The translations under genes were made by a program, and so were the position numbers. A stretch of DNA of 64,000 bases from Primorskyibacter aestuariivivens. Its GTDB lineage: Bacteria > Pseudomonadota > Alphaproteobacteria > Rhodobacterales > Rhodobacteraceae. Shown one piece after another: positions 33,100-43,101 of this stretch. Every line of letters starts with the position of its first letter. The stretch's first letter is position 1. The stretch spans positions 248,001-312,000 of the forward strand of contig NZ_JAQIOZ010000003.1 of NCBI RefSeq assembly GCF_028023675.1. The letters run 5' to 3'. The notes beneath the pieces are model-generated. The model was not told where the DNA came from. It made no database searches and saw only the letters and a list, made by a program, of their open reading frames with translations.

Positions 33100-34266
33100 A
33101 TGACGGAAATGGTCTATGGCACGGCGCCCGTTCGGGACGTTGAGCCGATTCTCCCCAAATGGTGGCGGACCATCGACAAGGCGTCGATGTCCTTCATCCT
33201 GATCCTGTTTGCCATTGGCATCCTGCTGGGGCTGGCCGCGTCGCCGCCGCTGGCGGCCAAGAACGGCTTTGATCCCTTCCACTATGTCCAGCGGCAGGCG
33301 GTGTTTGGCGGGGCGGCGCTGGTCGCCATGCTGCTGACCTCGATGATGTCGCCCATTCTTGTGCGGCGTCTGGCGGTGCTGGGCTTTGCCGTGGCCTTTG
33401 TGGCGCTGGCGCTGTTGCCCGCTTTTGGCACGGATTTCGGCAAGGGCGCGGTGCGCTGGTATTCGCTGGGCTTCGCCTCGCTGCAGCCGTCCGAATTTCT
33501 CAAACCCGGTTTCATCGTCGTTGCCGCCTGGATGCTGGCCGCCAGTCAGGAAATCAATGGCCCGCCCGGACGGCTCTGGTCCTTTGGGCTCTGTGTCACC
33601 ATCGTGCTGATGCTGGCCTTGCAGCCCGACTTTGGTCAGGCCTGTCTGGTGCTGTTCGGCTGGGGGGTGATGTATTTCGTGGCGGGCGCGCCGATCCTGC
33701 TGCTGCTGGGCATTGCCGGGGCGGTGATTTTCGCGGGCACCATTGCCTATAACAATTCCGAGCATTTCGCCCGCCGCATCGACGGGTTCCTGTCCACAGA
33801 TGTCGATCCGACAACCCAGATCGGTTACGCCACCAACGCCATTCAGGAGGGCGGCTTTTTTGGCGTGGGCGTCGGCGAGGGGCAGGTGAAATGGTCGCTG
33901 CCCGATGCGCATACCGATTTCATCATCGCGGTGGCTGCCGAAGAATACGGGCTGATCCTTGTCCTTGCGATCATCGCGCTTTATGCGGGCGTGGTGATTG
34001 CGTCGCTGTCGCGCCTGATGCGCGAACGTGACCCATTTATCCGGCTCGCGGGGACCGGGCTGGTCTGCATGTTCGGGGTTCAGGCCATGATCAATATGGG
34101 CGTTGCTGTCCGTCTTTTGCCTGCCAAAGGCATGACGCTTCCATTCGTGAGCTATGGTGGCTCGTCTCTGCTGGCGATGGGCATTGCCGTGGGCATGCTG
34201 CTGGCCTTTACCCGCACCCGTCCGCAGGGCGAGATCGGCGACATTCTGCGGGGACGGATGAGATGA
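33100..34266 (+). CDS. ftsW: Septal peptidoglycan glycosyltransferase FtsW
   Basis: A 388-residue SEDS-family membrane protein that polymerises lipid II at the septum together with FtsI. Conserved SEDS pieces are '[21 protein letters not shown]', '[12 protein letters not shown]', '[22 protein letters not shown]' (read in parts) and '[24 protein letters not shown]'. It has a cytoplasmic N-terminus of about 25 residues and some ten membrane helices. It restarts the dcw series after the two minus-strand genes, so it needs its own promoter in the 33 kb intergenic region. The stop codon overlaps murG. Confidence 0.96.
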   Translation: MTEMVYGTAPVRDVEPILPKWWRTIDKASMSFILILFAIGILLGLAASPPLAAKNGFDPFHYVQRQAVFGGAALVAMLLTSMMSPILVRRLAVLGFAVAFVALALLPAFGTDFGKGAVRWYSLGFASLQPSEFLKPGFIVVAAWMLAASQEINGPPGRLWSFGLCVTIVLMLALQPDFGQACLVLFGWGVMYFVAGAPILLLLGIAGAVIFAGTIAYNNSEHFARRIDGFLSTDVDPTTQIGYATNAIQEGGFFGVGVGEGQVKWSLPDAHTDFIIAVAAEEYGLILVLAIIALYAGVVIASLSRLMRERDPFIRLAGTGLVCMFGVQAMINMGVAVRLLPAKGMTLPFVSYGGSSLLAMGIAVGMLLAFTRTRPQGEIGDILRGRMR

Positions 34267-35387
34267 GAGGCGCGCAGCCCCTTCTGGTGATTGCGGCGGG
34301 CGGCACGGGCGGGCACATGTTCCCGGCCCAGTCGCTGGCCGAGGCGATGCTGGCGCGGGGCTGGCGGGTCAAACTGTCCACGGACGCGCGCGGCGCGCGC
34401 TATACCCAGGGCTTTCCGCATACGGTCGAGATTGACCAGATCAGTTCCGCCACCTTTGCGCGCGGGGGCCTTGCGGCCCGGGCGATGGTGCCGTTCCGCA
34501 TCCTGGGCGGGATCCTGTCCACGACGCTGGGCATGTTGCGCGACAAGCCGGATGTGGTGGTGGGCTTCGGCGGATACCCGTCCATCCCGGCGCTGTCGGC
34601 GGCGTGGCTGTTGCGCAAGCCGCGGATGATCCACGAGCAGAACGGTATTCTGGGCAAGGTGAACAGGATCTTTGCCAGCCGCGTGGATGCCATGGCCTGT
34701 GGCACCTGGCCCACCGACCTTCCCGAAGGCGTCGAGGGCACCCATACCGGCAACCCTGTGCGCGCTGCAGTCTTGGAGCGCGCCGCCGCAGCCTATATCC
34801 CCCCGGGCGATTACCCCATGTCCGTGCTCGTCATGGGCGGCTCGCAAGGCGCGCGCATCCTGTCCGACGTGGTGCCGCCCGCGATTGCCGAATTGCCCAT
34901 GGAAATGCTGCAGAATATCCGCGTCAGCCATCAGGCCCGCGCCGAGGACCACGACCGCGTGGCGCAATTCTATGCCGATCACAATATCGACGCGGATGTA
35001 CAGCCCTTCTTTCACGATGTGCCGCGCCGCATGTCCGAAGCACAACTGGTGATCAGTCGTGCGGGCGCGTCGTCCATTGCCGATATCACGGTGATCGGGC
35101 GGCCCGCGATCCTTGTGCCCTATGCCTTTGCCACCGGCGATCACCAGAGCGCCAATGCGCGCGGATTGTCCGAGGCGGGCGCTGCCATTGTGATCCCGGA
35201 AAGCCAGTTGAATGTCGCGCCGCTGAGCGAGGCCATCGCCACCATCATCAGCCAGCCCAAAGGCGCGCTGCAGATGTCGCAGGCCGCATTGTCACTGGGC
35301 AAACCCGCCGCTGCCGAAGAGCTGGCCGTGATGGTCGAGACACTTGCCGACCGGCCCGACATGTCCCCCGGAAAGGACCCCGCATGA
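34263..35387 (+). CDS. murG: UDP-GlcNAc:lipid I N-acetylglucosaminyltransferase MurG
   Basis: A 374-residue peripheral membrane GT28 glycosyltransferase that makes lipid II. Typical features: the glycine-rich '[21 protein letters not shown]', '[19 protein letters not shown]', '[13 protein letters not shown]', '[16 protein letters not shown]' and '[25 protein letters not shown]'. It is four-base coupled to ftsW and to murC. Confidence 0.97.
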   Translation: MRGAQPLLVIAAGGTGGHMFPAQSLAEAMLARGWRVKLSTDARGARYTQGFPHTVEIDQISSATFARGGLAARAMVPFRILGGILSTTLGMLRDKPDVVVGFGGYPSIPALSAAWLLRKPRMIHEQNGILGKVNRIFASRVDAMACGTWPTDLPEGVEGTHTGNPVRAAVLERAAAAYIPPGDYPMSVLVMGGSQGARILSDVVPPAIAELPMEMLQNIRVSHQARAEDHDRVAQFYADHNIDADVQPFFHDVPRRMSEAQLVISRAGASSIADITVIGRPAILVPYAFATGDHQSANARGLSEAGAAIVIPESQLNVAPLSEAIATIISQPKGALQMSQAALSLGKPAAAEELAVMVETLADRPDMSPGKDPA

Positions 35388-36787
35388 ACGCCGCTGCCGT
35401 CACCAAACTGCCCACCGATGTGGGGCCCATCCATTTTGTCGGCATTGGCGGCATCGGCATGTCAGGCATTGCAGAGGTACTTCTGAACCTTGGATACACG
35501 GTGCAGGGCAGCGACCTGAAGGCGTCCAAGATCACCGACCGGCTCAAGGGCCTGGGCGCGACGATCTTTGTCGGACAGAAGGCCGAAAACCTTGAGAATG
35601 CCGAAGTGGTGGTCATCTCCTCTGCCATCAAACCCGGCAATCCCGAACTGGATCAGGCCCGTGCACGAGGCCTTCCGGTGGTGCGCCGCGCCGAGATGCT
35701 GGCCGAGCTGATGCGGCTCAAATCCAACATCGCCATCGGCGGCACCCATGGCAAGACAACCACCACCACCATGATGGCGGAACTGATGGTCGCCGGAGGG
35801 TTCGATCCGACGGTCGTGAATGGCGGCATCATCCACGCCTATGGCTCCAACGCCCGCATGGGGCAGGGCGAATGGATGGTGGTCGAGGCCGACGAGAGCG
35901 ACGGCACCTTTAACCGGTTGCCTGCCACCATCGCCGTGGTGACCAATATCGACCCAGAGCATATGGAGCATTGGGGCGATTTCGACACGCTGCGGCAGGG
36001 CTTCCTGGATTTCGTCTCCAACGTGCCGTTTTATGGCCTGGCGGTCTGCTGCACCGATCACCCGGAGGTGCAGACGCTGGTGGGCAAGATCACTGATCGC
36101 CGCGTCGTGACCTATGGTTTCAACGCGCAGGCCGATGTGCGCGCCGTAAACCTGCACTACAAGGCGGGCGTTGCGCATTTCGACATCGCGCTTCAGGCCG
36201 AGGGCCGGATGATCGAGGGATGCACCCTGCCCATGCCCGGTGATCACAACGTGTCAAACGCCCTGTCTGCGGTGGCGGTCTGCCGCCATCTGGGCATGAA
36301 GGCCGAAGAAATCCGCGAAGCGCTGAAAAACTTTGGCGGCGTTAACCGGCGTTTCACAAAAGTGGGCGAAGTTGGCGGCGTAACGATTATCGATGATTAT
36401 GGGCATCACCCGGTCGAAATCGCTGCCGTGCTGAAAGCTGCGCGGCAGGCCTGTGACGGCCGGGTGATCGCCGTGCATCAGCCGCATCGCTATTCCCGGC
36501 TGTCCAGCCTGTTCGACGATTTCTGCGCCTGTTTCAACGAGGCCGATGTCGTGGCCATTGCCGAGGTTTTCGCCGCCGGAGAGGACCCGATCGAGGGCGC
36601 GTCGCGCGACGATCTGGTGGCTGGTCTGGTGCGCCATGGCCACCGCCACGCGCGCGCCATTCACAACGAGGATGACCTGACCCGGCTGGTCCGCGAACAG
36701 ACGCGCCCCGGAGACATGGTTGTCTGTCTGGGTGCAGGCACGATCAGCGCCTGGGCCAATAACCTGCCGGAGCGGCTGAAAGGGTAG
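35384..36787 (+). CDS. murC: UDP-N-acetylmuramate-L-alanine ligase MurC
   Basis: A 467-residue cytoplasmic Mur ligase that adds the first amino acid, L-alanine. Start ATG 35384 overlaps the murG stop (ATGA) and gives [20 protein letters not shown]. Motifs: '[15 protein letters not shown]', the P-loop '[14 protein letters not shown]', '[15 protein letters not shown]', '[13 protein letters not shown]', '[19 protein letters not shown]' and '[16 protein letters not shown]'. The frame is open far upstream inside murG, but that part is not murC. Confidence 0.97.
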   Translation: MNAAAVTKLPTDVGPIHFVGIGGIGMSGIAEVLLNLGYTVQGSDLKASKITDRLKGLGATIFVGQKAENLENAEVVVISSAIKPGNPELDQARARGLPVVRRAEMLAELMRLKSNIAIGGTHGKTTTTTMMAELMVAGGFDPTVVNGGIIHAYGSNARMGQGEWMVVEADESDGTFNRLPATIAVVTNIDPEHMEHWGDFDTLRQGFLDFVSNVPFYGLAVCCTDHPEVQTLVGKITDRRVVTYGFNAQADVRAVNLHYKAGVAHFDIALQAEGRMIEGCTLPMPGDHNVSNALSAVAVCRHLGMKAEEIREALKNFGGVNRRFTKVGEVGGVTIIDDYGHHPVEIAAVLKAARQACDGRVIAVHQPHRYSRLSSLFDDFCACFNEADVVAIAEVFAAGEDPIEGASRDDLVAGLVRHGHRHARAIHNEDDLTRLVREQTRPGDMVVCLGAGTISAWANNLPERLKG

Positions 36788-36790
36788 CGC

Positions 36791-37981
36791 ATGGCCGACA
36801 CGCTCAAACGCCGACTGGGTCCCGGTCTTCTGACCGCCTATGGCGTGGGCGTGATGGTGGGCGCGGGGATCTATGTGCTGACCGGCGCGGTCGCGGCCGA
36901 AGCCGGGGTTTGGGCGCCGCTTTCGTTCCTGATCGCCGGGCTGATCGCGGCGCCCACGGCGCTCTCCTATGCCGAGCTGTCCGGGCGTATCCCTGAGGCG
37001 GCGGGCGAGGCCGCCTATGTAGAGAAGGGATTGAATTCCCACGCCTTTTCGCTCTTGGTCGGGCTGGCCATCGTGGTCACCGGCACCATTTCTGCCGCTG
37101 CTGTCCTGCGCGGCGGGGTAGGATATCTGGGCGGGATCATCGACATTGATCCGACGCTTGCCATTATCGCCATCGGGGCTGCGCTGACCTTCGTGGCCAT
37201 TCTCGGCGCGCTCGAAAGCCTGACGCTTGCGGCGATCTTCACGGTCATCGAAATCGCAGGGCTGGTGATGATCATCTGGGCGGGCTCCGGGGCCGAACCG
37301 GTGCCGGGCTATTCCAACCCCGCGCCGATCCATACCGCCGGTCTCGCGGCGGGGGCGATCCTCGCCTTTTTTGCCTTTATCGGGTTCGAGGATATCGTGA
37401 ACATGGCCGAAGAGGCCCATCACCCCGAACGCACCCTGCCGATTGCCATCATCGCGTCATTGCTTATCACAACCGGGCTCTACGCGCTGGTCTCCTGGGC
37501 CGCGATCCGCGCCGTCCCGGTCGAGGCGCTGGCCGCCAGCGAACAGCCGCTCGCGCTGGTCTGGCAGGAGACGCAGGGCGGCGCGGCGCGCTTCCTGTCT
37601 GGCATCGCGGTCTTTGCCGCGCTCAATGGCGTACTGGCACAGATCGTCATGGCCTCGCGCGTGATGTTCGGGCTGGGGCGGCGGGAACCGGCGCTGGCCG
37701 TGTTTCACCACACCTTGCCCCGCACCGGCGCGCCGTGGCTGGCGACCGTCTTGATTGGCGGCGCGGTGGTGCTTGGCGCGGTGGCATTGCCGGTGGCACA
37801 GCTGGCAGAGCTGACCTCGACCGTGCTTCTGGCGGTGTTCACGCTGATCAACCTCGCGCTGATCCGGCTCAAACGCCGCGCGCCGGACGCGCCGTTTCGC
37901 GTGCCCATGGCGGTGCCGGTGCTGGGCCTGATCCTGTCGCTGGGGGCGTTTCTGATGACCATAGGGGAGAGTTTCTCATGA
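36791..37981 (+). CDS. APC-superfamily amino acid permease
   Basis: A 396-residue membrane transporter of the amino acid-polyamine-organocation superfamily. It opens 'LGPGLLTAYGVGVMVGAGIYVLTG', the TM1 unwound substrate site (G-x-G-I), and has 'SYAELSGRIPEAAGEAAYVEKGL', 'FFAFIGFEDIVNMAEEAHHPERTLP' (read in parts) and 'ASRVMFGLGRREPALAVF'. It starts 3 bases after murC and its stop overlaps the DUF2484 gene, so it is co-transcribed with dcw genes. An amino acid permease at this place is not part of the core cluster; a link to cell wall amino acids is possible but unproved. Confidence 0.88.
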   Translation: MADTLKRRLGPGLLTAYGVGVMVGAGIYVLTGAVAAEAGVWAPLSFLIAGLIAAPTALSYAELSGRIPEAAGEAAYVEKGLNSHAFSLLVGLAIVVTGTISAAAVLRGGVGYLGGIIDIDPTLAIIAIGAALTFVAILGALESLTLAAIFTVIEIAGLVMIIWAGSGAEPVPGYSNPAPIHTAGLAAGAILAFFAFIGFEDIVNMAEEAHHPERTLPIAIIASLLITTGLYALVSWAAIRAVPVEALAASEQPLALVWQETQGGAARFLSGIAVFAALNGVLAQIVMASRVMFGLGRREPALAVFHHTLPRTGAPWLATVLIGGAVVLGAVALPVAQLAELTSTVLLAVFTLINLALIRLKRRAPDAPFRVPMAVPVLGLILSLGAFLMTIGESFS

Positions 37982-38238
37982 CCCTTTCACTCATCCTGGC
38001 CTGCCTCTGGGCCCTGGCCGCCAACCTCTTGGCCGCGATGCCGTCCAAGGACAACCACTGGCGCCGCGCCTATTGGCTGATCGGCATCGGCGTGCCGCTT
38101 CTGGGCTACGTGACCTATGAAAACGGGCCGTGGATCGGCTTCTTCGCACTGGCCGCCGGTATGAGCGTGCTGCGCTGGCCGGTGATCTACCTCGGCCGAT
38201 GGGTCAAAGCGCGTCTGGGTGTGAAAAACACGCCGTAG
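37978..38238 (+). CDS. DUF2484 small membrane protein
   Basis: An 86-residue protein with three hydrophobic segments (LILACLWALAANLLAAM; IGIGVPLLGYVTYENG; WIGFFALAAGMSVL). 'LWALAANLLAAMPSKDNHWRRAYWLI' is the DUF2484 pattern, a family found in Rhodobacteraceae dcw clusters between murC and murB. The ATG overlaps the permease stop codon by four bases. Function unknown. Confidence 0.82.
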   Translation: MTLSLILACLWALAANLLAAMPSKDNHWRRAYWLIGIGVPLLGYVTYENGPWIGFFALAAGMSVLRWPVIYLGRWVKARLGVKNTP

Positions 38239-38246
38239 GGTGGGCA
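38234..38246 (+). repeat. Second copy of CGTAGGGTGGGCA
   Basis: Exact 13-base match to 28964-28976. Here it includes the stop codon of the DUF2484 gene and is not followed by the complementary arm. Confidence 0.4.
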
Positions 38247-38327
38247 GTAAGTGCGGCCCCTAAACCCCCAATTGCCACAGCCATCCCCCTTCGCCTAAAC
38301 TCCCCGCAACAAGTGATGGGGCGGGCG

Positions 38328-38606
38328 ATGGGCGATTTCTGGATTTTCTTCATCATGGCAGTCATGGTGCTCTGCGTGGGATGGGGCGCGTTCCGGATCG
38401 TTTGTCAGGGCAAATGGGCTTTCTATCTTGCCTTTCTGGCTGTGCTGGCGCTGTTGGCCGCATATTTCGGGATCAGGGCCAGACAGGAGCAGGGCTGGGA
38501 TTCCATCGGCTATTTTGCCTTTCTCATGGTGTTTATCATGCCGACGCTGGCGGGGTTTGTGCTGGGCGGCATCGCGGGGTTTGTCAAACGGCGGCGCGGC
38601 GCGTAA
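38328..38606 (+). CDS. Small hydrophobic membrane protein
   Basis: A 92-residue protein with three membrane helices (FWIFFIMAVMVLCVGWGAF; YLAFLAVLALLAAYFGI; FAFLMVFIMPTLAGFVLGGIAGF) and a basic end KRRRGA. No family recognised. The start may be ATG 38328 (MGDFWIFF) or the in-frame ATG 38316, neither with a clear ribosome-binding site. It lies in the same direction as murB, 30 bases ahead of it, and so is probably part of the same transcript. Confidence 0.65.
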   Translation: MGDFWIFFIMAVMVLCVGWGAFRIVCQGKWAFYLAFLAVLALLAAYFGIRARQEQGWDSIGYFAFLMVFIMPTLAGFVLGGIAGFVKRRRGA

Positions 38607-38636
38607 GAGGGTGCCGGGACAACGGGGGACCGGGCC

Positions 38637-39566
38637 ATGACCAACACGATCACCATGCCACAGGTGCGCGGACGCCTGAGCGAAGGGCGCAGCCTTGCCG
38701 ATCTGACATGGCTGCGCGTGGGCGGGCCTGCGGATTGGCTGTTCCAGCCTGCGGATGTGGCCGATCTCGCTGATTTCCTGCGCGCGCTGCCCGACGATAT
38801 GCCGGTCTTTCCAATGGGCGTCGGCTCCAACCTGATCGTGCGGGACGGTGGCCTGCGCGCGGTGGTGATCCGGCTGGGACGTGGCTTCAACGGGATCGAG
38901 GTGGACGGCACGCGCGTCACGGCGGGGGCGGCGGCGCTTGATGCGCATGTCGCGCGCAAATCGGCCGAGGCCGGGGTGGACCTGACTTTCCTGCGCACCA
39001 TCCCCGGCGCGATTGGCGGCGCGGTGCGGATGAATGCGGGCTGCTACGGCGCGTATGTGGCCGATCATTTTGTCGAGGCGCAGGCCGTGACCCGCGCAGG
39101 CGAGGTGGTGACATTGACCGCCGATGACCTGAATTTCCGTTACCGGCAGACTGATCTGCCCGAAGGCTGGGTGCTGACGCAGGCGACGTTCGAGGGGGGC
39201 GAGGGCGAGCCCGACGCGCTGGCAAGCCGCATGGAAGAGCAACTGGCCAAGCGCGACGCCACCCAACCCACCAAGGACCGCACCGCCGGGTCCACCTTCC
39301 GCAACCCGGCGGGGTTTTCCTCGACGGGCCGGGCCGACGATGTGCATGATCTCAAGGCGTGGAAGCTGATCGACGATGCGGGTATGCGCGGAGCGCGTGT
39401 GGGTGGCGCGCAGATGAGCGAGAAGCATTCCAATTTCCTCATCAACACTGGCGAGGCCACCGCGGAAGACCTTGAATCCCTTGGTGAAGAGGTGCGAAAA
39501 AGGGTTTTCCAATCCAGTGGAATAGAGTTACACTGGGAAATCATGCGGGTTGGCGAAAAAAGCTGA
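38637..39566 (+). CDS. murB: UDP-N-acetylenolpyruvoylglucosamine reductase MurB
   Basis: A 309-residue FAD-dependent cytoplasmic enzyme that reduces UDP-GlcNAc-enolpyruvate to UDP-MurNAc with NADPH. FAD-binding pieces '[21 protein letters not shown]' (read in parts) and '[15 protein letters not shown]', '[24 protein letters not shown]' and the catalytic region '[15 protein letters not shown]' with the later '[20 protein letters not shown]' mark a type I/II MurB. Normal length. Confidence 0.96.
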   Translation: MTNTITMPQVRGRLSEGRSLADLTWLRVGGPADWLFQPADVADLADFLRALPDDMPVFPMGVGSNLIVRDGGLRAVVIRLGRGFNGIEVDGTRVTAGAAALDAHVARKSAEAGVDLTFLRTIPGAIGGAVRMNAGCYGAYVADHFVEAQAVTRAGEVVTLTADDLNFRYRQTDLPEGWVLTQATFEGGEGEPDALASRMEEQLAKRDATQPTKDRTAGSTFRNPAGFSSTGRADDVHDLKAWKLIDDAGMRGARVGGAQMSEKHSNFLINTGEATAEDLESLGEEVRKRVFQSSGIELHWEIMRVGEKS

Positions 39567-39663
39567 TCCGCCAAGCCGGTGAACCGGCACATAAAAACGA
39601 ACTGGCAGGTTCACCGAGAATATTGAGGGGCGAGCAGGTCCCGTAAAACAAGGCAGTGCGAGC

Positions 39664-40578
39664 ATGTCGAGCAGGGCAGGCTCCCGGGTTGCTGTATTGA
39701 TGGGTGGTCCCTCCGCAGAGCGGGAGGTGTCGCTGACGTCAGGGCGTGAATGCGCAGCAGCCCTTCGGGGTGAAGGTTTTGAGGTGATCGAGATTGACGC
39801 GGGCGCGGATGTGCCTGCGCGTCTGGCCGATATTGCCCCCGATGTTGTCTTTAACGCATTGCATGGTCGCTGGGGCGAGGATGGCTGCATTCAGGGACTG
39901 CTTGAGTGGCTGCGCATTCCCTATACACATTCTGGTGTGCTGGCCTCGGCTTTGGCCATGGACAAGCAGCGCTCGAAAGAAGTGTTCCGCGCTGCGGGAT
40001 TGCCGATTGTCGAGAGCGTGATTGCCCCCGCCGTCGAGGTGCGCGCGCGCCACGTGATCGCGCCGCCCTATGTGGTCAAACCGAATAACGAAGGCTCCTC
40101 GGTGGGCATCTATATCGTGCAGGATGCGGCCAACGGCCCGCCGCAGCTTTCCGATGACATGCCCGAAGAGGTGATGGTTGAAGCCTTCGCGCCAGGGCGC
40201 GAGCTGACCACCACGGTGATGGGGGATCGTGCTTTGACGGTCACGGATATCCTCACTGATGGCTGGTACGATTACGATGCCAAGTACAAAGAGGGCGGAT
40301 CGCGCCACGTGGTGCCCGCCGATATCCCGCAGGAAATTTTCGACGCCTGTCTCGATTATGCGCAGCGCGCGCATGACGCGTTGGGGTGCCGGGGCGTGAG
40401 CCGCACCGATTTCCGCTGGGACGAGGCGCGGGGGTTGGGCGGGCTGATCCTTTTGGAGACCAATACCCAGCCCGGCATGACCCCCACCTCGCTTGCCCCG
40501 GAACAGGCGGCACAAATCGGTATGAGCTTCGGCCAGTTCTGCGCGTGGATGGTGGAGGACGCCTCATGCAATCGCTGA
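39664..40578 (+). CDS. ddl: D-alanine-D-alanine ligase
   Basis: A 304-residue ATP-grasp enzyme that joins two D-Ala. The opening 'VAVLMGGPSAEREVSLTSGREC', 'NALHGRWGEDGCIQGLLE', 'PYTHSGVLASALAMDKQRSKEVFRAAGLP' (read in parts), 'VKPNNEGSSVGIYIV' and 'ETNTQPGMTPTSLAPEQAAQIG' are DdlB-type features; Glu, Asp and Asn of the metal site are in 'SRTDFRWDE' and 'LLETNTQPG'. Its end overlaps ftsQ by 13 bases. Confidence 0.96.
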   Translation: MSSRAGSRVAVLMGGPSAEREVSLTSGRECAAALRGEGFEVIEIDAGADVPARLADIAPDVVFNALHGRWGEDGCIQGLLEWLRIPYTHSGVLASALAMDKQRSKEVFRAAGLPIVESVIAPAVEVRARHVIAPPYVVKPNNEGSSVGIYIVQDAANGPPQLSDDMPEEVMVEAFAPGRELTTTVMGDRALTVTDILTDGWYDYDAKYKEGGSRHVVPADIPQEIFDACLDYAQRAHDALGCRGVSRTDFRWDEARGLGGLILLETNTQPGMTPTSLAPEQAAQIGMSFGQFCAWMVEDASCNR

Positions 40579-41531
40579 AGGGGCGCATCACCCGAGCCTA
40601 TCACCCGGCCCATGGCGGACCAGAAATGCCATCGGGGCCGCAACCGGTTCTGGCCGCGCCCAAGCGTGTGACCCGGGTCGATCCCGCGCCTTCGCGCTGG
40701 TCCTACCGGATGCAACGGCTGATGCTGACCCCGATGTTCCGGCTGGCACTGCGGGTCGGGTTGCCGATGGTGGTCACCTTTACAGCCGCCACGATCTGGT
40801 TCGCGGACCCGGACCGCCGGGACGCGTTCAATAGCGCCATCAACGATATGCGCGCCTCGATCGAGGAGCGCCCGGAATTCATGGTCAAGGTCATGGCCGT
40901 GGATGGCGCGGGCGAAGAAGTGGCCGAGGATATCCGCGAGATCCTGCCGGTGGAGTTTCCGATCTCGTCCTTCCACCTCGATCTCGACCATATGCGCGAC
41001 ACCATCGCCGGGCTGGACGCGGTGGAACGCGTCAGCCTGCGGATCAAGCCGGGCGGCACGCTGCAGGTGCAGGTGACCGAACGTGTGCCAGAGGTGGTCT
41101 GGCGCTCGGCGCTGGGGCTTGAGCTTCTGGACGGGCGTGGCTTTCGCGTGGCACCGCTTCTAAACCGCGCGGACCGCGCCGACCTGCCGGTGATCGCGGG
41201 CGAGGGTGCGGACAAGGTTGTGGGCGAAGCGCTGGCGCTGATCGCCGCCGCGGCCCCGCTGACCACCCGGTTCCGCGGGTTGGAACGGATCGGCGCGCGG
41301 CGCTGGGACGTGGTGCTGGACCGGGGCCAGCGCATCCTGTTGCCACCGGAAAAACCGGTGCAGGCACTGGAGCGGGTGATCGCGATGGACGGGGCGATGG
41401 ACCTTCTGGAGCGGGATCTCGCGGTGGTGGACCTGCGCCTGCCGGACCGGCCGACCCTGAGAATGAATGAAAACGCGGTCGAAGAACTGCGACGGATAAA
41501 AGCCACAGAGCTTGGAGTTGAGGCACAATGA
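40566..41531 (+). CDS. ftsQ: Cell division protein FtsQ
   Basis: A 321-residue bitopic divisome protein. A cytoplasmic N-terminus of about 55 residues, a membrane helix around 'LALRVGLPMVVTFTAATIWFA', a POTRA domain ('FMVKVMAVDGAGEEVAEDIREIL...') and the FtsQ beta domain ('RVSLRIKPGGTLQVQVTERVPEVVW', read in parts). Start ATG 40566 (MQSLKGRITRAYHP) lies inside the end of ddl. FtsQ binds FtsB-FtsL. The stop overlaps ftsA by four bases. Confidence 0.93.
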   Translation: MQSLKGRITRAYHPAHGGPEMPSGPQPVLAAPKRVTRVDPAPSRWSYRMQRLMLTPMFRLALRVGLPMVVTFTAATIWFADPDRRDAFNSAINDMRASIEERPEFMVKVMAVDGAGEEVAEDIREILPVEFPISSFHLDLDHMRDTIAGLDAVERVSLRIKPGGTLQVQVTERVPEVVWRSALGLELLDGRGFRVAPLLNRADRADLPVIAGEGADKVVGEALALIAAAAPLTTRFRGLERIGARRWDVVLDRGQRILLPPEKPVQALERVIAMDGAMDLLERDLAVVDLRLPDRPTLRMNENAVEELRRIKATELGVEAQ

Positions 41532-42859
41532 TCGAGCTGTATGAATCCCAGCGCGCGATGCGCAACATGCGCAAAGCCGCGATGCAACGCGGCGTGATTG
41601 CGATCCTGGATGTGGGGTCGTCCAAGATCGCCTGTCTGGTGCTGCGCTTTGACGGGTCCGAGAAAACCACCGATCAGGGGGTGGGTTCGCTGGCCGGTCA
41701 ATCGGGCTTCCGCGTCATCGGGGCGGCCACGACCCGCTCGCGCGGCGTGCGGTTCGGCGAGATTGCCGCGATGGGCGAAACCGAGCGCGCCATTCGCACC
41801 GCGCTGCAATCGGCGCAGAAGATGGCGGGCATCCGGGTCGATCACGTGATCGCCTGTTTCTCGGGGGCCGAGCCGCGCTCTTACGGTCTGGCAGGGCAGG
41901 TCGAGGTGCATGGCACGCAGGTCGATGAACAGGATGTGGCCCGCGTGCTGTCGGCCTGTGACGTGCCGGATTACGGCAATGGGCGTGATGTGCTGCATGC
42001 CCAGCCGGTGAATTTCGCGCTGGATCATCGTTCGGGCCTGTCCGATCCGCGCGGCCAGATCGGCAATGAGCTGTCGACCGACATGCATATGCTGACGGTG
42101 AACGGTCAGGTGATCCAGAACCTCGCCCATTGCGTGAAACGCTGCGATCTGGAGCTCGCCGGGCTGGCCTCGTCGGCTTATGTGTCGGGGATTTCCGCGC
42201 TGGTCGAGGACGAACAAGAGCTGGGCGCGGCCTGCATCGACATGGGCGGCGGATCGACCGGGATTTCGATCTTCATGAAGAAACACATGATCTATGCCGA
42301 CGCGGTGCGTCTGGGCGGCGATCACGTCACCAGCGATATTTCCATGGGACTGCAGGTGCCCATGACCATGGCCGAGCGGATCAAGACCGTGCATGGCGGG
42401 CTGGTGGCCACCGGCATGGATGACCGCGAGATGATCTCCATCGGCGGCGAGACCGGCGATTGGGAACATGACCGGCGCACGGCAAGCCGCGCGGAACTGA
42501 TCGGCATCATGCGCCCACGGGTCGAAGAGATCCTCGAAGATGTGCGCGCCCGGCTTGATGCGGCGGGCTTTGAGCACCTGCCCAGCCAGCAGATCGTTCT
42601 GACCGGCGGGGCAAGCCAGATCCCCGGCCTTGACGCGTTGGCCAGCCGTATCCTCGGCCATCAGGTCCGGCTTGGCCGCCCGCTCAGAGTGCATGGTCTG
42701 CCGCAGGCGGTGACCGGCCCGGGCTTTTCCTCGGCGGTGGGCCTGTGCCTCTTTGCGGCGCATCCCCAGGACGAATGGTGGGATTTCGAAATTCCAGTGG
42801 ACCGTTACCCGGCCCGGTCGCTCAAACGCGCGATGAAGTGGTTCCGCGACAACTGGTAA
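41528..42859 (+). CDS. ftsA: Cell division protein FtsA
   Basis: A 443-residue actin-like ATPase that tethers FtsZ to the membrane. The phosphate 1 loop 'IAILDVGSSKIACLVLR', the 1C-domain region and 'ACIDMGGGSTGISIF' are conserved, as is 'IVLTGGASQIPGLDALA'. The C-terminal amphipathic helix that anchors FtsA is seen as 'RSLKRAMKWFRDNW'. The N-terminus is about 20 residues longer than in E. coli, ahead of the ATPase core. ftsZ follows after 242 bases with its own promoter-like sequence. Confidence 0.96.
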   Translation: MIELYESQRAMRNMRKAAMQRGVIAILDVGSSKIACLVLRFDGSEKTTDQGVGSLAGQSGFRVIGAATTRSRGVRFGEIAAMGETERAIRTALQSAQKMAGIRVDHVIACFSGAEPRSYGLAGQVEVHGTQVDEQDVARVLSACDVPDYGNGRDVLHAQPVNFALDHRSGLSDPRGQIGNELSTDMHMLTVNGQVIQNLAHCVKRCDLELAGLASSAYVSGISALVEDEQELGAACIDMGGGSTGISIFMKKHMIYADAVRLGGDHVTSDISMGLQVPMTMAERIKTVHGGLVATGMDDREMISIGGETGDWEHDRRTASRAELIGIMRPRVEEILEDVRARLDAAGFEHLPSQQIVLTGGASQIPGLDALASRILGHQVRLGRPLRVHGLPQAVTGPGFSSAVGLCLFAAHPQDEWWDFEIPVDRYPARSLKRAMKWFRDNW

Positions 42860-43006
42860 GCGGTTGCAGGACGCTGATTCCCGAAAAGTTAACGCCCGCC
42901 CCTGTATGACAGCGGCGGGCCGACACCATATATATGCAAACCGGCGAAATCCCGCGAATTGAGGCCCATTTCGGGCCAGATTTGGTAGAAAATCGCGCTT
43001 TTTTGC

Positions 43007-43035
43007 GTGACGATCCGTGCTTACTTCGCCATAAT
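43007..43035 (+). promoter_or_regulatory. Candidate sigma-70 promoter for ftsZ
   Basis: GTGACG (43007-43012), a 17-base spacer and CATAAT (43030-43035). It lies in the long ftsA-ftsZ gap, 67 bases before the ftsZ ATG. Twelve bases after the -10 begins the word GGCAGCAAAGAC (43047-43058), which also occurs in the mraZ leader (21049-21060). Confidence 0.35.
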
Positions 43036-43101
43036 GGGGGGTAATAGGCAGCAAAGACGCCCTTTTTGTGGGCGCAAGCAGGCGGACAAGGCGGACAGAA
43101 C

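Noticed and set aside
34604-35383. Long N-terminal extension of MurC
   Set aside because: The frame is open inside murG, but MurC's conserved start is at 35384 with an ATGA overlap.
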